From: Butyrivibrio sp.
Lineage (GTDB): Bacteria; Bacillota; Clostridia; Lachnospirales; Lachnospiraceae
Direction: 5' to 3'
Assembly (NCBI GenBank): GCA_024688095.1
Contig: JAILEJ010000056.1
Coordinates: forward strand, 1 to 26,300
DNA: 26,300 nucleotides
In this document: piece after piece, positions 1-6,546 of the stretch
Position numbering within the stretch: the first letter of the stretch is position 1
Layout: each line of letters starts with the position of its first letter
The notes under the pieces: model-generated
Told to the model about the DNA's origin: nothing
What the model saw: only the letters and a program-made list of their open reading frames with translations
The model's database searches: none
Position numbers and translations under genes: made by a program

Positions 1-38
1 TAAAAATATTGATTCTAATCCCGGTATAATAGCAACAA

Positions 39-76
39 AAAAGAGACTAAATCACAAAGTGACTGAAGCCTCTTTT
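39..76 (-). terminator. Hairpin terminator downstream of the XRE-type regulator
   Basis: Outer arms AAAAGAG (39-45) and CTCTTTT (70-76) enclose an inner TCAC/GTGA stem with an AAA loop (52-62). Read on the minus strand the hairpin runs into TTTTTT (42-37), as expected for intrinsic termination of the regulator gene that ends at 145. The middle of the stem has mismatches, so strength is moderate. Confidence 0.6.
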
Positions 77-144
77 CCAAAGATTAATAATTATTAATTT
101 TGTATATCTCTTATAATAATAATTTCTTACAAGCATTATCCCGA

Positions 145-396
145 TCAATTTTTATAATCCAGATATAAATCATTTAATTCTACTCCAAGCCATTCACTTA
201 TTTTTCTGGAATGCTCAAGCTGGGGACGTCTGACACCTTTTAACCATAATTTTACAGTCTTAGGATCTGCCTGAAGATATAAAACCAGTTCTTTTTTGGT
301 TTTTCCCGTTTTATCCATATATCTGGCAAGGTTTTCACCGAAAATCTGTGCCTGTGTTTTGTTAACCAATTTAGAATAATCCATATTAATAGCCAT
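145..396 (-). CDS. Small XRE-family helix-turn-helix DNA-binding protein
   Basis: An 83-residue protein that is almost entirely one helix-turn-helix domain of the XRE/Cro type. The segment KTKKELVLYLQADPKTVKLW looks like helix 2-turn-helix 3, followed by the usual helix ending in 'RKISEWLGVELNDLY', typical of lambda-repressor-like folds. I chose the ATG at 396 because AGGAGG lies 8 bases upstream; a GTG two codons earlier is too close to it. There is no sensor or oligomerisation domain, so it is probably a minimal repressor or activator. It is monocistronic, with its own leader containing a TTGGTGCACAA element (454-463) near a TATACG -10 with an upstream TG. Autoregulation through that element is inference. 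A toxin-antitoxin role is possible, but no partner gene adjoins it. Confidence 0.82.
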   Translation of the reverse strand: MAINMDYSKLVNKTQAQIFGENLARYMDKTGKTKKELVLYLQADPKTVKLWLKGVRRPQLEHSRKISEWLGVELNDLYLDYKN

Positions 397-453
397 ACTC
401 ACGACCTCCTTGTTCTTATTTTTTCGAAATCCTTTTCGTATACCAAAAATAAT

Positions 454-463
454 TGGTGCACAA
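454..463. promoter_or_regulatory. TGCAC-centred element in the XRE gene leader (copy 1)
   Basis: TGGTGCACAA lies in a longer stretch resembling the one at 1051-1078. In the minus-strand sense both read TTGTGCAC, then an AT-rich step, then ATTTTTG. Here it lies just upstream of a TGGTATACG extended -10 (445-437). Possible operator. Confidence 0.4.
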
Positions 464-645
464 GTTGTCTAATTTATATATCGGCTTTTTAAAATAATAG
501 ATTAGTTTTTTTAACATATTTTTTATAATTCTTTTATAGTTTTTAAATAGTTGTTATTACATCAATTTTCTGTAGTTATTACATAAAAATTGCCTTTGTA
601 TATTATTTCCAGCATAAGCTATTTAAATAAAAAATACTTATACCA

Positions 646-867
646 TCAAATTACAAATGAATAAATGTTATACCAGATATACATAAGAAAAATATATCCT
701 ACTCCAAGGCCGCCAAAAAATACTGACATAGCAATATATAAAGGATATCTTGCAATCCTGGCGCCAATAGATTCTTTTATATCATAAATCAAATCAACAT
801 ATCTGTTATAAGTGACATAAGCAAATGGTAAAACTGTAAGAAATGTAAGAATAAATGCAACTAACAT
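646..867 (-). CDS. Small two-segment membrane protein of unknown function
   Basis: A 73-residue protein with two clear hydrophobic segments, about residues 2-20 and 44-68, joined by a polar loop (around NRYVDLIYDIKESIGARIAR). The first segment may be a membrane anchor rather than a cleaved signal, since no signal-peptidase site is obvious. ATG at 867 is preceded by AAGGGAG with 6-base spacing. The second segment is rich in Gly and Tyr. I do not recognise a family. The gene stands alone, transcribed away from the acyltransferase at 1156, and its leader carries three TGTAC boxes and a candidate promoter at 1056-1027. Confidence 0.7.
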   Translation of the reverse strand: MLVAFILTFLTVLPFAYVTYNRYVDLIYDIKESIGARIARYPLYIAMSVFFGGLGVGYIFLMYIWYNIYSFVI

Positions 868-938
868 AATAGGCTCCCTTCTCGTACAACGTTTCTCGTT
901 TATTGATAATCAAATCTTACATTTTTATCTGTCCAACA

Positions 939-978
939 ACATGTACAGCTATCTTTATGCTGTACCATAACATGTACA
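939..978. promoter_or_regulatory. Cluster of three TGTAC boxes in the leader of the 73-residue membrane protein
   Basis: ACATGTACA occurs at 939-947 and again at 970-978, 31 bases apart (about three helical turns). Between them, GTACAGC (943-949) and GCTGTAC (959-965) form a perfect 7-bp inverted repeat with a 9-base loop. It could be a repressor-binding array or an RNA hairpin in the leader of the gene at 867. No regulator is assigned. Confidence 0.4.
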
Positions 979-1026
979 CATATTCATTTGCAAATCCAGT
1001 AATATATAAAAACAAACGCTTTTGTT

Positions 1027-1056
1027 GTTTTAGCATTCTTTAATATGTAATGTCAA
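1027..1056 (-). promoter_or_regulatory. Candidate promoter for the 73-residue membrane protein
   Basis: Minus strand: -35 TTGACA (1056-1051), 18-base spacer, -10 TAAAAC (1032-1027). The -35 is consensus, the -10 is weak. The TTGTGCACAA palindrome (1064-1073) sits directly upstream. Confidence 0.4.
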
Positions 1057-1063
1057 AAATAAA

Positions 1064-1073
1064 TTGTGCACAA
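1064..1073. promoter_or_regulatory. TTGTGCACAA palindrome between two divergent promoters (copy 2)
   Basis: A perfect 10-bp palindrome. It lies between the -35 of the acyltransferase promoter (1079-1084) and the minus-strand -35 (1056-1051), so one bound protein could affect both genes. A related copy lies at 454-463 and a looser one at 22641-22650. Confidence 0.45.
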
Positions 1074-1078
1074 ATTAC

Positions 1079-1108
1079 TTGATATATGTATATTCAAATT
1101 GATATAAT
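1079..1108 (+). promoter_or_regulatory. Promoter of the PlsC-like acyltransferase gene
   Basis: -35 TTGATA (1079-1084), 18-base spacer, -10 TATAAT (1103-1108). The start codon follows 48 bases downstream. Confidence 0.6.
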
Positions 1109-1155
1109 ATTCTTTGTTAAAAAGTGACCCTTTTGGAGTCATATAGAGGTTTGTT

Positions 1156-1875
1156 ATGTTAAGACTATTTTTTGTTTGTTTAATTTCATTGCCTTTTATA
1201 ATCTATTACATGTTAAAAGTTGTATATATAGAAAAACATGATAAAAGTTATGACGAAGCAAGAAGATACAAAATTGCAAGGCATATGATTGCAATTATGA
1301 AAAATAATGGTGGTATTAAAACCAAGGCTTTTGGAACAGAAAATCTTCCCGAACACGGCGGATATGTAATGTTTGCTAATCATCAGGGGAAATACGATAC
1401 CCTCGGAATAATATCTGTTCATAAAAAGCCCTGCACCATCTTAATTGACGAAAAAAGATCTCATCTGCTTTTTGCAAATGAATTTATAACGCTATTAAAA
1501 GGCTGCAGGATGGACAAAACCAATATCAGAAGCCAGATAAAAGCTATTTATCAAATAATCCAGGAAGTAAGCAATGGACGACGTTATATAGTATTTCCGG
1601 AAGGCGGCTACAAAGAAAATCATAATACACTACAGGATTTCCTTCCTGGTGCATTTAAATGTGCAATAAAATCAAAAAGCCCAATTGTTCCAGTTGCACT
1701 GATCAACTCCTACAAGGTTTTTGATTTGACATCCTGGTCTCTTCTTCCTGTTACTACACAGGTACATTTTTTAAAACCGCTTTATTATGATGATTATAAG
1801 GAATTGTCCTCGCAGGAAATATCCTCCATTGTTAAAGAAAAGATAAACGAAACTATTTTACAATATGCTTCGTAA
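1156..1875 (+). CDS. PlsC-family 1-acyl-glycerol-3-phosphate acyltransferase-like protein
   Basis: A 239-residue acyltransferase of the PlsC/LPLAT family. These enzymes move an acyl group to lysophosphatidic acid or another lyso-lipid at the inner face of the membrane. The N-terminus (about residues 2-22) is a membrane anchor. Block I is NHQGKYD (75-81), with the catalytic His76 and Asp81 in the HX4D arrangement. Block III is FPEGGY (147-152), the usual EGTR-like glycerolphosphate-binding block with Thr replaced. 'SPIVPVAL' (175-182) is block IV. Length fits the family. ATG at 1156 follows AGAGG with 6-base spacing. The gene has its own promoter and a strong terminator. The substrate cannot be told from sequence: it may be the housekeeping PlsC or a paralogue. 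Confidence 0.85.
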   Translation: MLRLFFVCLISLPFIIYYMLKVVYIEKHDKSYDEARRYKIARHMIAIMKNNGGIKTKAFGTENLPEHGGYVMFANHQGKYDTLGIISVHKKPCTILIDEKRSHLLFANEFITLLKGCRMDKTNIRSQIKAIYQIIQEVSNGRRYIVFPEGGYKENHNTLQDFLPGAFKCAIKSKSPIVPVALINSYKVFDLTSWSLLPVTTQVHFLKPLYYDDYKELSSQEISSIVKEKINETILQYAS

Positions 1876-1891
1876 TATATTAAAAAAATAA

Positions 1892-1934
1892 AAGAAGTCT
1901 GAATTTACTGTTTCTCAATAAATTCAGACTTCTT
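1892..1934. terminator. Bidirectional terminator with a perfect 16-bp stem
   Basis: Arms AAGAAGTCTGAATTTA (1892-1907) and its exact reverse complement (1919-1934), loop of 11 bases. On the minus strand it is followed by TTTTATTTTTTT, on the plus strand by an AT-rich T-containing tract. It ends both the acyltransferase gene and the convergent GNAT operon. The GNAT stop codon and its last two codons lie inside the right arm. Confidence 0.88.
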
Positions 1935-2571
1935 CGCATATATATATTTTTTTATTTTTTAGCCATTTAAGTGCACTTTTTTCCGAGTCAAATTTCTGCC
2001 CGGCCATTTCCGAAAAAGCATCAAGATCAGTAACCTTAGCCATAATAACAGGATTATCTGGAAGTACTTCGCCATCACCAAGTTCCTGTAGCTCAAGTTC
2101 CTTCTTCATCCGTCTCAAATATACCTCATCTTGTATGCAGTACACATCAAAATTTTCCTTTATTCTTTCATAATTCATTATCTTATCATGTCTAAAACTA
2201 CATACAGTTTCAAATCCAAGCCATCTGTATATATTTTCATCAACCGGAAGAAGAAATACAAATGGTATATGCTGTTTGCCTAAAATATCAAATGTTTTGT
2301 CAAAAACCTTACTCATCTGTCCTTCGTGGCGCCTTGTTCCAGTTGTCGCCACAGCAACAATATAATAGCTTTTTATAACCTTGTCACAAACATTCATTAC
2401 ATAAGGATTAAGATGAAGCATAGAAATTACTTCATCCTCTTCCCTGCTTGCAACAATAATATTATCACTGCATTTATCATCATAATAATAATCAACAAAG
2501 CTTTCAGGATCGTCAAAGCATTCCTCATAGAGCTTCCTTGTCTGTGATTTATCCCGTATAATTTCAATCAT
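1924..2571 (-). CDS. GNAT-family N-acetyltransferase
   Basis: A 215-residue protein with a GNAT fold. The strand-loop-helix VAVATTGTRRHEGQMSKVFD resembles the acetyl-CoA pyrophosphate-binding motif (R-x-x-G-x-G/A, here ending G-Q-M). The following 'IPFVFLLPVDENIYRWLGFE' matches the strand 5 region of Eis-like GNAT proteins, where the acceptor site forms. The acceptor is unknown: amine, peptide or antibiotic are all possible. The ATG overlaps the stop codon of the upstream DUF2156 gene by four bases (ATGA, 2571-2568), so the two are translationally coupled. The last codons and stop run into the terminator stem. The C-terminal 50 residues, after the acetyl-CoA site, are less typical. Confidence 0.75.
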   Translation of the reverse strand: MIEIIRDKSQTRKLYEECFDDPESFVDYYYDDKCSDNIIVASREEDEVISMLHLNPYVMNVCDKVIKSYYIVAVATTGTRRHEGQMSKVFDKTFDILGKQHIPFVFLLPVDENIYRWLGFETVCSFRHDKIMNYERIKENFDVYCIQDEVYLRRMKKELELQELGDGEVLPDNPVIMAKVTDLDAFSEMAGQKFDSEKSALKWLKNKKIYICEEV

Positions 2572-3488
2572 TTCTGTAGTACCTTATATTTTCTTGCAAA
2601 TCCAATTGGATTATAGCTTTCTTTAGCATGGCGAAGGCCTTCCAGACCCATATCGTCTTCTCTATTAACCACTTCTGCATCTTCATATGAATTTAAAAGG
2701 AACTGCTGATTTATAACCTGATATATTCCCGGTATCTCTGAATTACCTTTCTCAATACTTACAACCACCATTTTCTCTCTGGTATTATATGAACCAATAG
2801 TAAATGCTTCTAATGCATCATCGATAAAAATTCCACCTACTCTAAATGTAATTTTATCGCAGTTCATAAGAATATTTATAACACCGTCTTTTTCTATAAG
2901 AAGTGTCTCTTCGCTGTCAACTCCTTCACTGAGTCTTTGCTTAACCCATTTTTTCATAAATTCTTCAAGAAAATAAGCATCTGAACAGCACAAAGTTTTA
3001 TATTCCCATCTGCCTTCATATTCTTTTTTGAATTTATTTACAAGATTTCTCTTTTTTTGGAACTTTTTCCCTGCAAGAGTTCTTAAATTCTCTGCGTTGT
3101 ATAAATAATCTTTAAGATCACTTTCTTCAGTAATTGTAAAATTCGATGAATCAAAAAGATTTAACGCATTTAAGGCTTCTTCATCGGCAAGTAGTATTCT
3201 AAGAGGAGTCTTAAGAACATCATTAAAGTATTGTTTTAATTTCTCAAAGTACTCTCCAAGTTTTTCTTCACTACAATATGGCATAGCGGCAAAAAATCCT
3301 TCTTTATCTTCCATTAAGATAAGAGCCGCATTCTCTTCTATATGAATTTTTGTTTTATAAAAATTCTTCCATATAAATGTATCTAAAACAGTACTGTCAC
3401 AAGTGCTGTTATCTCTAAGTGCGTATATTTTAGCAAGCTTCGATGCATCTTCAAATTTTGGTTCATGAAATTCTAATGTATTTTCCAT
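2568..3488 (-). CDS. DUF2156-type protein (MprF C-terminal-like, FemX/GNAT-fold)
   Basis: A 306-residue protein resembling DUF2156, the domain that in MprF transfers lysine from Lys-tRNA to phosphatidylglycerol. Visible features are the N-terminal 'SKLAKIYALRDNSTCDSTV' region, 'AGKKFQKKRNLVNKF', typical of DUF2156 'sgkk...R...n.f', and near the end 'YQVINQQFLLNSY', 'VNREDDMGLEGLRHAKESYN' and 'PIGFARKYKV'. The reading frame is open upstream to a TTG at 3554, but that TTG is the -35 box of a good promoter (3554-3526). ATG 3488 follows GGTGA with 8-base spacing. There is no membrane flippase domain, so it is the soluble stand-alone form, whose substrate is not established. It is the first gene of a coupled pair with the GNAT protein. 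Confidence 0.78.
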   Translation of the reverse strand: MENTLEFHEPKFEDASKLAKIYALRDNSTCDSTVLDTFIWKNFYKTKIHIEENAALILMEDKEGFFAAMPYCSEEKLGEYFEKLKQYFNDVLKTPLRILLADEEALNALNLFDSSNFTITEESDLKDYLYNAENLRTLAGKKFQKKRNLVNKFKKEYEGRWEYKTLCCSDAYFLEEFMKKWVKQRLSEGVDSEETLLIEKDGVINILMNCDKITFRVGGIFIDDALEAFTIGSYNTREKMVVVSIEKGNSEIPGIYQVINQQFLLNSYEDAEVVNREDDMGLEGLRHAKESYNPIGFARKYKVLQK

Positions 3489-3525
3489 ATCATTTATCAC
3501 CCTTTTCAAAATCCTTTCTAGTATA

Positions 3526-3554
3526 ATTATAGTCTTATATTCGATTTTGTACAA
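3526..3554 (-). promoter_or_regulatory. Promoter of the DUF2156-GNAT operon
   Basis: Minus strand: -35 TTGTAC (3554-3549), 17-base spacer, -10 TATAAT (3531-3526). It rules out the upstream TTG as a start codon and supports ATG 3488. Confidence 0.65.
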
Positions 3555-3624
3555 TTATATTGTGATAAAGTTTTTATTAATTTATGACATTATACCAAAG
3601 CTTTAACTGATACCCGGAATTAAA

Positions 3625-4611
3625 TCAATAATTCTTAGCAATATCCGCAAGATATTGTTTCATTTCAAGTACTATGTCTTCAGGTTCAGTAACCTTTACT
3701 TCTTTTCCAAGGCTAAAAATCCATCCAAAAAACTGAGGACTTATGGCAACTGATACATAAAATTTATGATGCGAATCATCTACTTCTCTAAACTCAATAT
3801 CTTTCCCAAATCTATCAATAAATACACCGCAAAGATAATCCGGAAACTCAATACAAATACGCTTATTTACACCTCCATACATTCCAAAATTCTTTTTTGA
3901 ATAAGAAGTAATATCAAAATTCTCAAATAATTCTTTTCCATCACGGCTCTGCTCTGTAACAGATATTCCAGTCATCTTATCAACTCTGTAATGCTTTATT
4001 TTCCCTGAGAAATCATCATATGCTACCATATAATAATTTTCATCATCCCATGTAAGTGCCCATGGACTTACAACAAATGCATTTCCTTTATTTTTTAAAA
4101 TCAGCTCTTTATTTATATCCCATTTATAATATTTAAACTGTATCTTTTTATTATTATTTATAGCATTATGAATGTAATCGACGTTATAATAAATGCTTTC
4201 ATTCTGTGTCTTAATGCGTCCATGAACATAAATCTGTCTTGAAAGCTGCTGTGCTTCATATTTACTTACAAGACTTTTAAGCTTTTCTATTAACTGTCTG
4301 GATTTTCTTTCAGTTATAAATTTAGAAGCCTGAATAGTATCAATTATAAGTTTTATCTCAGCAAGCTCAAAAAGTCTGCCGCCTACATGATATAAATGTT
4401 CTCTTCCATTTTTTTCTTTAATTATTTCCACGCCAAGCTTCTCAAGATCTTCAAGATCTGTATAGATGCTTTTTCGTTCTGCAGTGACCTCATATTTTTC
4501 CAACTCCTCTATTATCTGAGGCATGGTAAGCCCATGATCATCATCTGTTTTTTCAAGCATTATTTTTTTCAGGTACGATAGTTTTAATTTTTGATTTGAT
4601 CCTTTAGCCAT
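3625..4611 (-). CDS. WYL-domain transcriptional regulator
   Basis: A 328-residue regulator of the DeoR/HTH_11 plus WYL type. Residues about 8-70 form a winged helix-turn-helix ('LTMPQIIEELEKYEVTAERK' then 'SIYTDLEDLEKLGVEI'). Residues about 140-235 are the WYL domain: 'IQFKYYKWDINKE', then 'VVSPWALTWDDENYYMVAYD', then 'IKHYRVDKMTGI', close to the usual P-x-x-L...WYL...hYRvDrI pattern. The C-terminal WCX-like extension follows. WYL domains sense ligands, in some systems nucleic acids or c-di-GMP. ATG 4611 follows GAGGTGAC closely. It is divergent from the phosphoribosyltransferase-like gene. A perfect 14-bp palindrome (4647-4660) in the shared region is a candidate operator. The target is unknown. 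Confidence 0.85.
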   Translation of the reverse strand: MAKGSNQKLKLSYLKKIMLEKTDDDHGLTMPQIIEELEKYEVTAERKSIYTDLEDLEKLGVEIIKEKNGREHLYHVGGRLFELAEIKLIIDTIQASKFITERKSRQLIEKLKSLVSKYEAQQLSRQIYVHGRIKTQNESIYYNVDYIHNAINNNKKIQFKYYKWDINKELILKNKGNAFVVSPWALTWDDENYYMVAYDDFSGKIKHYRVDKMTGISVTEQSRDGKELFENFDITSYSKKNFGMYGGVNKRICIEFPDYLCGVFIDRFGKDIEFREVDDSHHKFYVSVAISPQFFGWIFSLGKEVKVTEPEDIVLEMKQYLADIAKNY

Positions 4612-4646
4612 TTGTCACCTCTTGTCTTTTATTAAAGTTTTATAAA

Positions 4647-4672
4647 AATGTTTAAACATTCGCTTTTAAGCG
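4647..4672. promoter_or_regulatory. Palindromes upstream of the WYL regulator gene
   Basis: AATGTTTAAACATT (4647-4660) is a perfect 14-bp palindrome. Directly next to it CGCTT-TT-AAGCG (4661-4672) is a 5-bp inverted repeat. Both lie 36-61 bases from the regulator start. The position suits an autoregulatory operator. A possible -10 TATACT (4688-4683) lies just upstream, without a clear -35. Confidence 0.45.
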
Positions 4673-4823
4673 CCATAAATAAAGTATATCACATTCTACT
4701 TAATTTTTATTTTATTGATAATTATTGTTTTTTATTTTATTATTAATATGTAGTTATTTCTCAAAGATTTTTTACTTCTAAAACTGATTATTCTGATTCA
4801 ATAAACAAACTTTCAAAACTAAT

Positions 4824-4842
4824 AATTGCTGTGAGAGCAATT
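4824..4842 (+). other. Leader hairpin before the phosphoribosyltransferase-like gene
   Basis: AATTGCT (4824-4830), loop GTGAG, AGCAATT (4836-4842): a perfect 7-bp stem 44 bases before the start codon. It resembles no riboswitch I know and is not followed by a T-run. Confidence 0.35.
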
Positions 4843-4886
4843 TTAATTATTGTCTATATTTTAAGAATAAGAGAGGTATGAATTTT

Positions 4887-5525
4887 ATGAACGAAATTAC
4901 CAAAATCAGATCAAAACATTTCCCAGACGTAGTATTAAAAATCATTCCAGGTCATTTTGTTACCCCAAACTCACACATCAATTATTATATTGACATGACT
5001 ACAATGAAAGCAAGACAAAGCGAAGCAAAGGCTGCTGCAAGAGCACTTGCTGCTGAATATGTAAATTCCACTATTGTAGATACAATTGTATGTCTGGATG
5101 GAACACAGGTTATAGGTGCATACCTTGCTGATGAACTTACTGTTGCAGGTATACAGTCCATGAATTCACATAAAACAATCTACGTTGCAACTCCTGAATA
5201 TGATACTCAGGGCCAGATGATATTCCGTGATAATATCAGAATGATGATTGAAGGGAAACATGTTCTTATCCTTCTTGCTTCTGCTACTACTGGTAATACA
5301 CTTAGCAGAGCTGTCCGCGGTGTACAATATTATGGCGGCAATGTTTCAGGAATATCCGCTATATTCTCAGCTGCATACAAGGTTGAAAACATTCCTGTTA
5401 ATTATCTTTTCTCAATGAGTGATATTCCAGACTATGCATCCTATACACCTGACAATTGCCCAATGTGTAGAAATTCTCAAAAAATAGATGCTCTTTGCAA
5501 TGGTTTTGGTTTCTCAGAGCTCTAA
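4887..5525 (+). CDS. Phosphoribosyltransferase-like protein (PyrE-like), active-site acids altered
   Basis: A 212-residue protein with a type I phosphoribosyltransferase outline. 'DTIVCLDGTQVIGAYLADEL' (65-84) resembles the first part of the fold in orotate phosphoribosyltransferases. 'VLILLASATTGNTLSRA' (126-142) sits where the PRPP loop should be. The canonical motif has two acidic residues before TTG (ED/DD-x-x-TTG); here they are Leu and Ala, so normal PRPP-Mg catalysis is doubtful. The C-terminus has Cys191-x2-Cys194 and Cys204, possibly a metal site. ATG 4887 is chosen because GAGAGG is 10 bases upstream; ATG 4878 is almost on top of it. It is monocistronic with a strong terminator. It may be a nucleotide-binding or regulatory relative rather than an enzyme. 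Confidence 0.65.
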   Translation: MNEITKIRSKHFPDVVLKIIPGHFVTPNSHINYYIDMTTMKARQSEAKAAARALAAEYVNSTIVDTIVCLDGTQVIGAYLADELTVAGIQSMNSHKTIYVATPEYDTQGQMIFRDNIRMMIEGKHVLILLASATTGNTLSRAVRGVQYYGGNVSGISAIFSAAYKVENIPVNYLFSMSDIPDYASYTPDNCPMCRNSQKIDALCNGFGFSEL

Positions 5526-5546
5526 AAGCACAAAAAATAAAATATC

Positions 5547-5594
5547 AAAAGGGTCAAAGCATATCAGATAATGAACATACTTTGGCCCTTTTTT
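5547..5594. terminator. Terminator after the phosphoribosyltransferase-like gene, probably bidirectional
   Basis: AAAAGGGTCAAAG (5547-5559) pairs with CTTTGGCCCTTTT (5580-5592) with one G-T wobble, followed by T's to 5594. On the minus strand the stem is followed by TTTTGATATTTTATTTTTT, so it can also end the SCP2-like gene, which finishes at 5668. Confidence 0.85.
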
Positions 5595-5667
5595 ACTGTT
5601 CAAATATGAAATATTTAAAAATCTAATTCCTCTAATAACTCAAGATATCACTTTAACACTTTGAGAA

Positions 5668-6222
5668 TTATTTCTTTGTAGTAGATATCTTTGGTGAATC
5701 AGTTTTTTTAGTTGCAATTTTCTTTGATTCTTCTTTTTTAGTAGTGAGCTTTTTAGAATCTTCTTTTTTGGTAGATATCTTTTTAGAATCCTCTTTCTTT
5801 GTAGCTATTTTTTTTGAATCTTCCTTTTTTGTAGCTATTTTCTTGGACTCTTCCTTTTTTGTACCTATTTTTTTACTTTCTTCTTTTTTTGTTTCAAGCT
5901 TAACAGGTGCAAATATATCTTTTAATATTACTGTCTTTTCATGACTTCCTTCAATAACAGCACTCTCTTTAGCTTTATCAAGAGATAACTTTCCAGACAA
6001 AAATCCTAATATAACATCCGACTCTGCTCTAATAAGAAGATCTCTGTCATAATATTCATAAGGTTCAACCTTTATGCTTCCTTTATCAAATTCAATGTAG
6101 AAAGCGCCCTCTCCCTCACCTGTAATGTCGATTTCCACGGCAAGATGCTGTTTGATATTTGCTTTGTCAACCAACTTCAGTGTCTTTTTAGCCTCTTTTA
6201 CAATTTCAGAATAACTTGCCAT
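5668..6222 (-). CDS. SCP2-like sterol-carrier-domain protein with Lys-rich decapeptide repeats
   Basis: A 184-residue protein in two parts. Residues 1 to about 108 look like an SCP2 lipid-binding domain: 'GEGEGAFYIEFDKGSIKV', then 'YYDRDLLIRAESDVILGFLS' and 'GKLSLDKAKESAVIEGSHEK', matching the D-x-x-I/L, 'GkLs...A..sG.l...G' signature. Residues 111-180 are seven tandem 10-residue repeats of consensus TKKE(E/D)SKKI(A/S/G/T), then TTKK. The tail is about 40% Lys and should be disordered and strongly basic, like histone H1-like or PHA-granule nucleoid-binding tails. ATG 6222 has GGAGG 8 bases upstream; a GTG at 6231 overlaps that site. SCP2 domains carry lipids or acyl-CoA. The role of the tail is unknown. 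Monocistronic. Confidence 0.75.
   Translation of the reverse strand: MASYSEIVKEAKKTLKLVDKANIKQHLAVEIDITGEGEGAFYIEFDKGSIKVEPYEYYDRDLLIRAESDVILGFLSGKLSLDKAKESAVIEGSHEKTVILKDIFAPVKLETKKEESKKIGTKKEESKKIATKKEDSKKIATKKEDSKKISTKKEDSKKLTTKKEESKKIATKKTDSPKISTTKK
5683..5892 (-). repeat. Seven in-frame 30-bp tandem repeats
   Basis: Seven units of 30 bp encode the TKKEESKKIA-type decapeptides. Units differ by a few bases, with conservative E/D and A/S/G/T changes; the last has TDSPK. Divergence at third positions suggests the array is old and under protein-level selection, though unit number could still vary by slippage. Confidence 0.85.
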
Positions 6223-6239
6223 AAATACCACCTCCAGAA

Positions 6240-6460
6240 AATATAAAAAAATTTATATATATATTCTATATCACGTTTTTTATTAGTTTCAACCGTTTTT
6301 ATTCAATTTCATCCTTTTATGAGGAAAATTTTATCTCATCCAAAAATATAAATTACCCTTTAAGCATCCGATAATACAACACCTTAATTAAATAATTATT
6401 CCATATATTAACTAAATCTTAAAACAATTAAAAAATAATTATTCGACGAAAAATCAAACA
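6240..6460. other. AT-rich intergenic stretch without recognised genes
   Basis: Between the SCP2-like gene and the promoter at 6463. I see no open frame with a ribosome binding site, no strong hairpin and no known RNA motif. The part near 6240-6270 (ATATATATAAATTTT on the minus strand) probably holds the SCP2-like promoter. Confidence 0.4.
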
Positions 6461-6462
6461 CT

Positions 6463-6491
6463 TTGCATAAAAAAAATGCTAGAATTATTAT
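6463..6491 (+). promoter_or_regulatory. Promoter of the small membrane protein - K+ channel pair
   Basis: -35 TTGCAT (6463-6468), 17-base spacer, -10 TATTAT (6486-6491). The first start codon is 56 bases downstream. Confidence 0.55.
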
Positions 6492-6546
6492 AGATTTTAT
6501 CTAAAGTTCAACAATTTAATAAATACATTATAAGGAGATGGACTAT

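Noticed and set aside
1010..1031. AAAACAA...TTGTTTT hairpin as a terminator
   Set aside because: The stem is all A-T apart from one pair, and no gene ends there.
3489..3554. Upstream TTG start for the DUF2156 protein (22 extra residues)
   Set aside because: The TTG is the -35 box of a TTGTAC-17-TATAAT promoter, and ATG 3488 has its own GGTGA site.
5744..5944. Plus-strand hydrophobic open frame opposite the Lys-rich repeats
   Set aside because: Ser/Phe repeats are the reverse reading of the Lys/Glu codons; no ribosome binding site.
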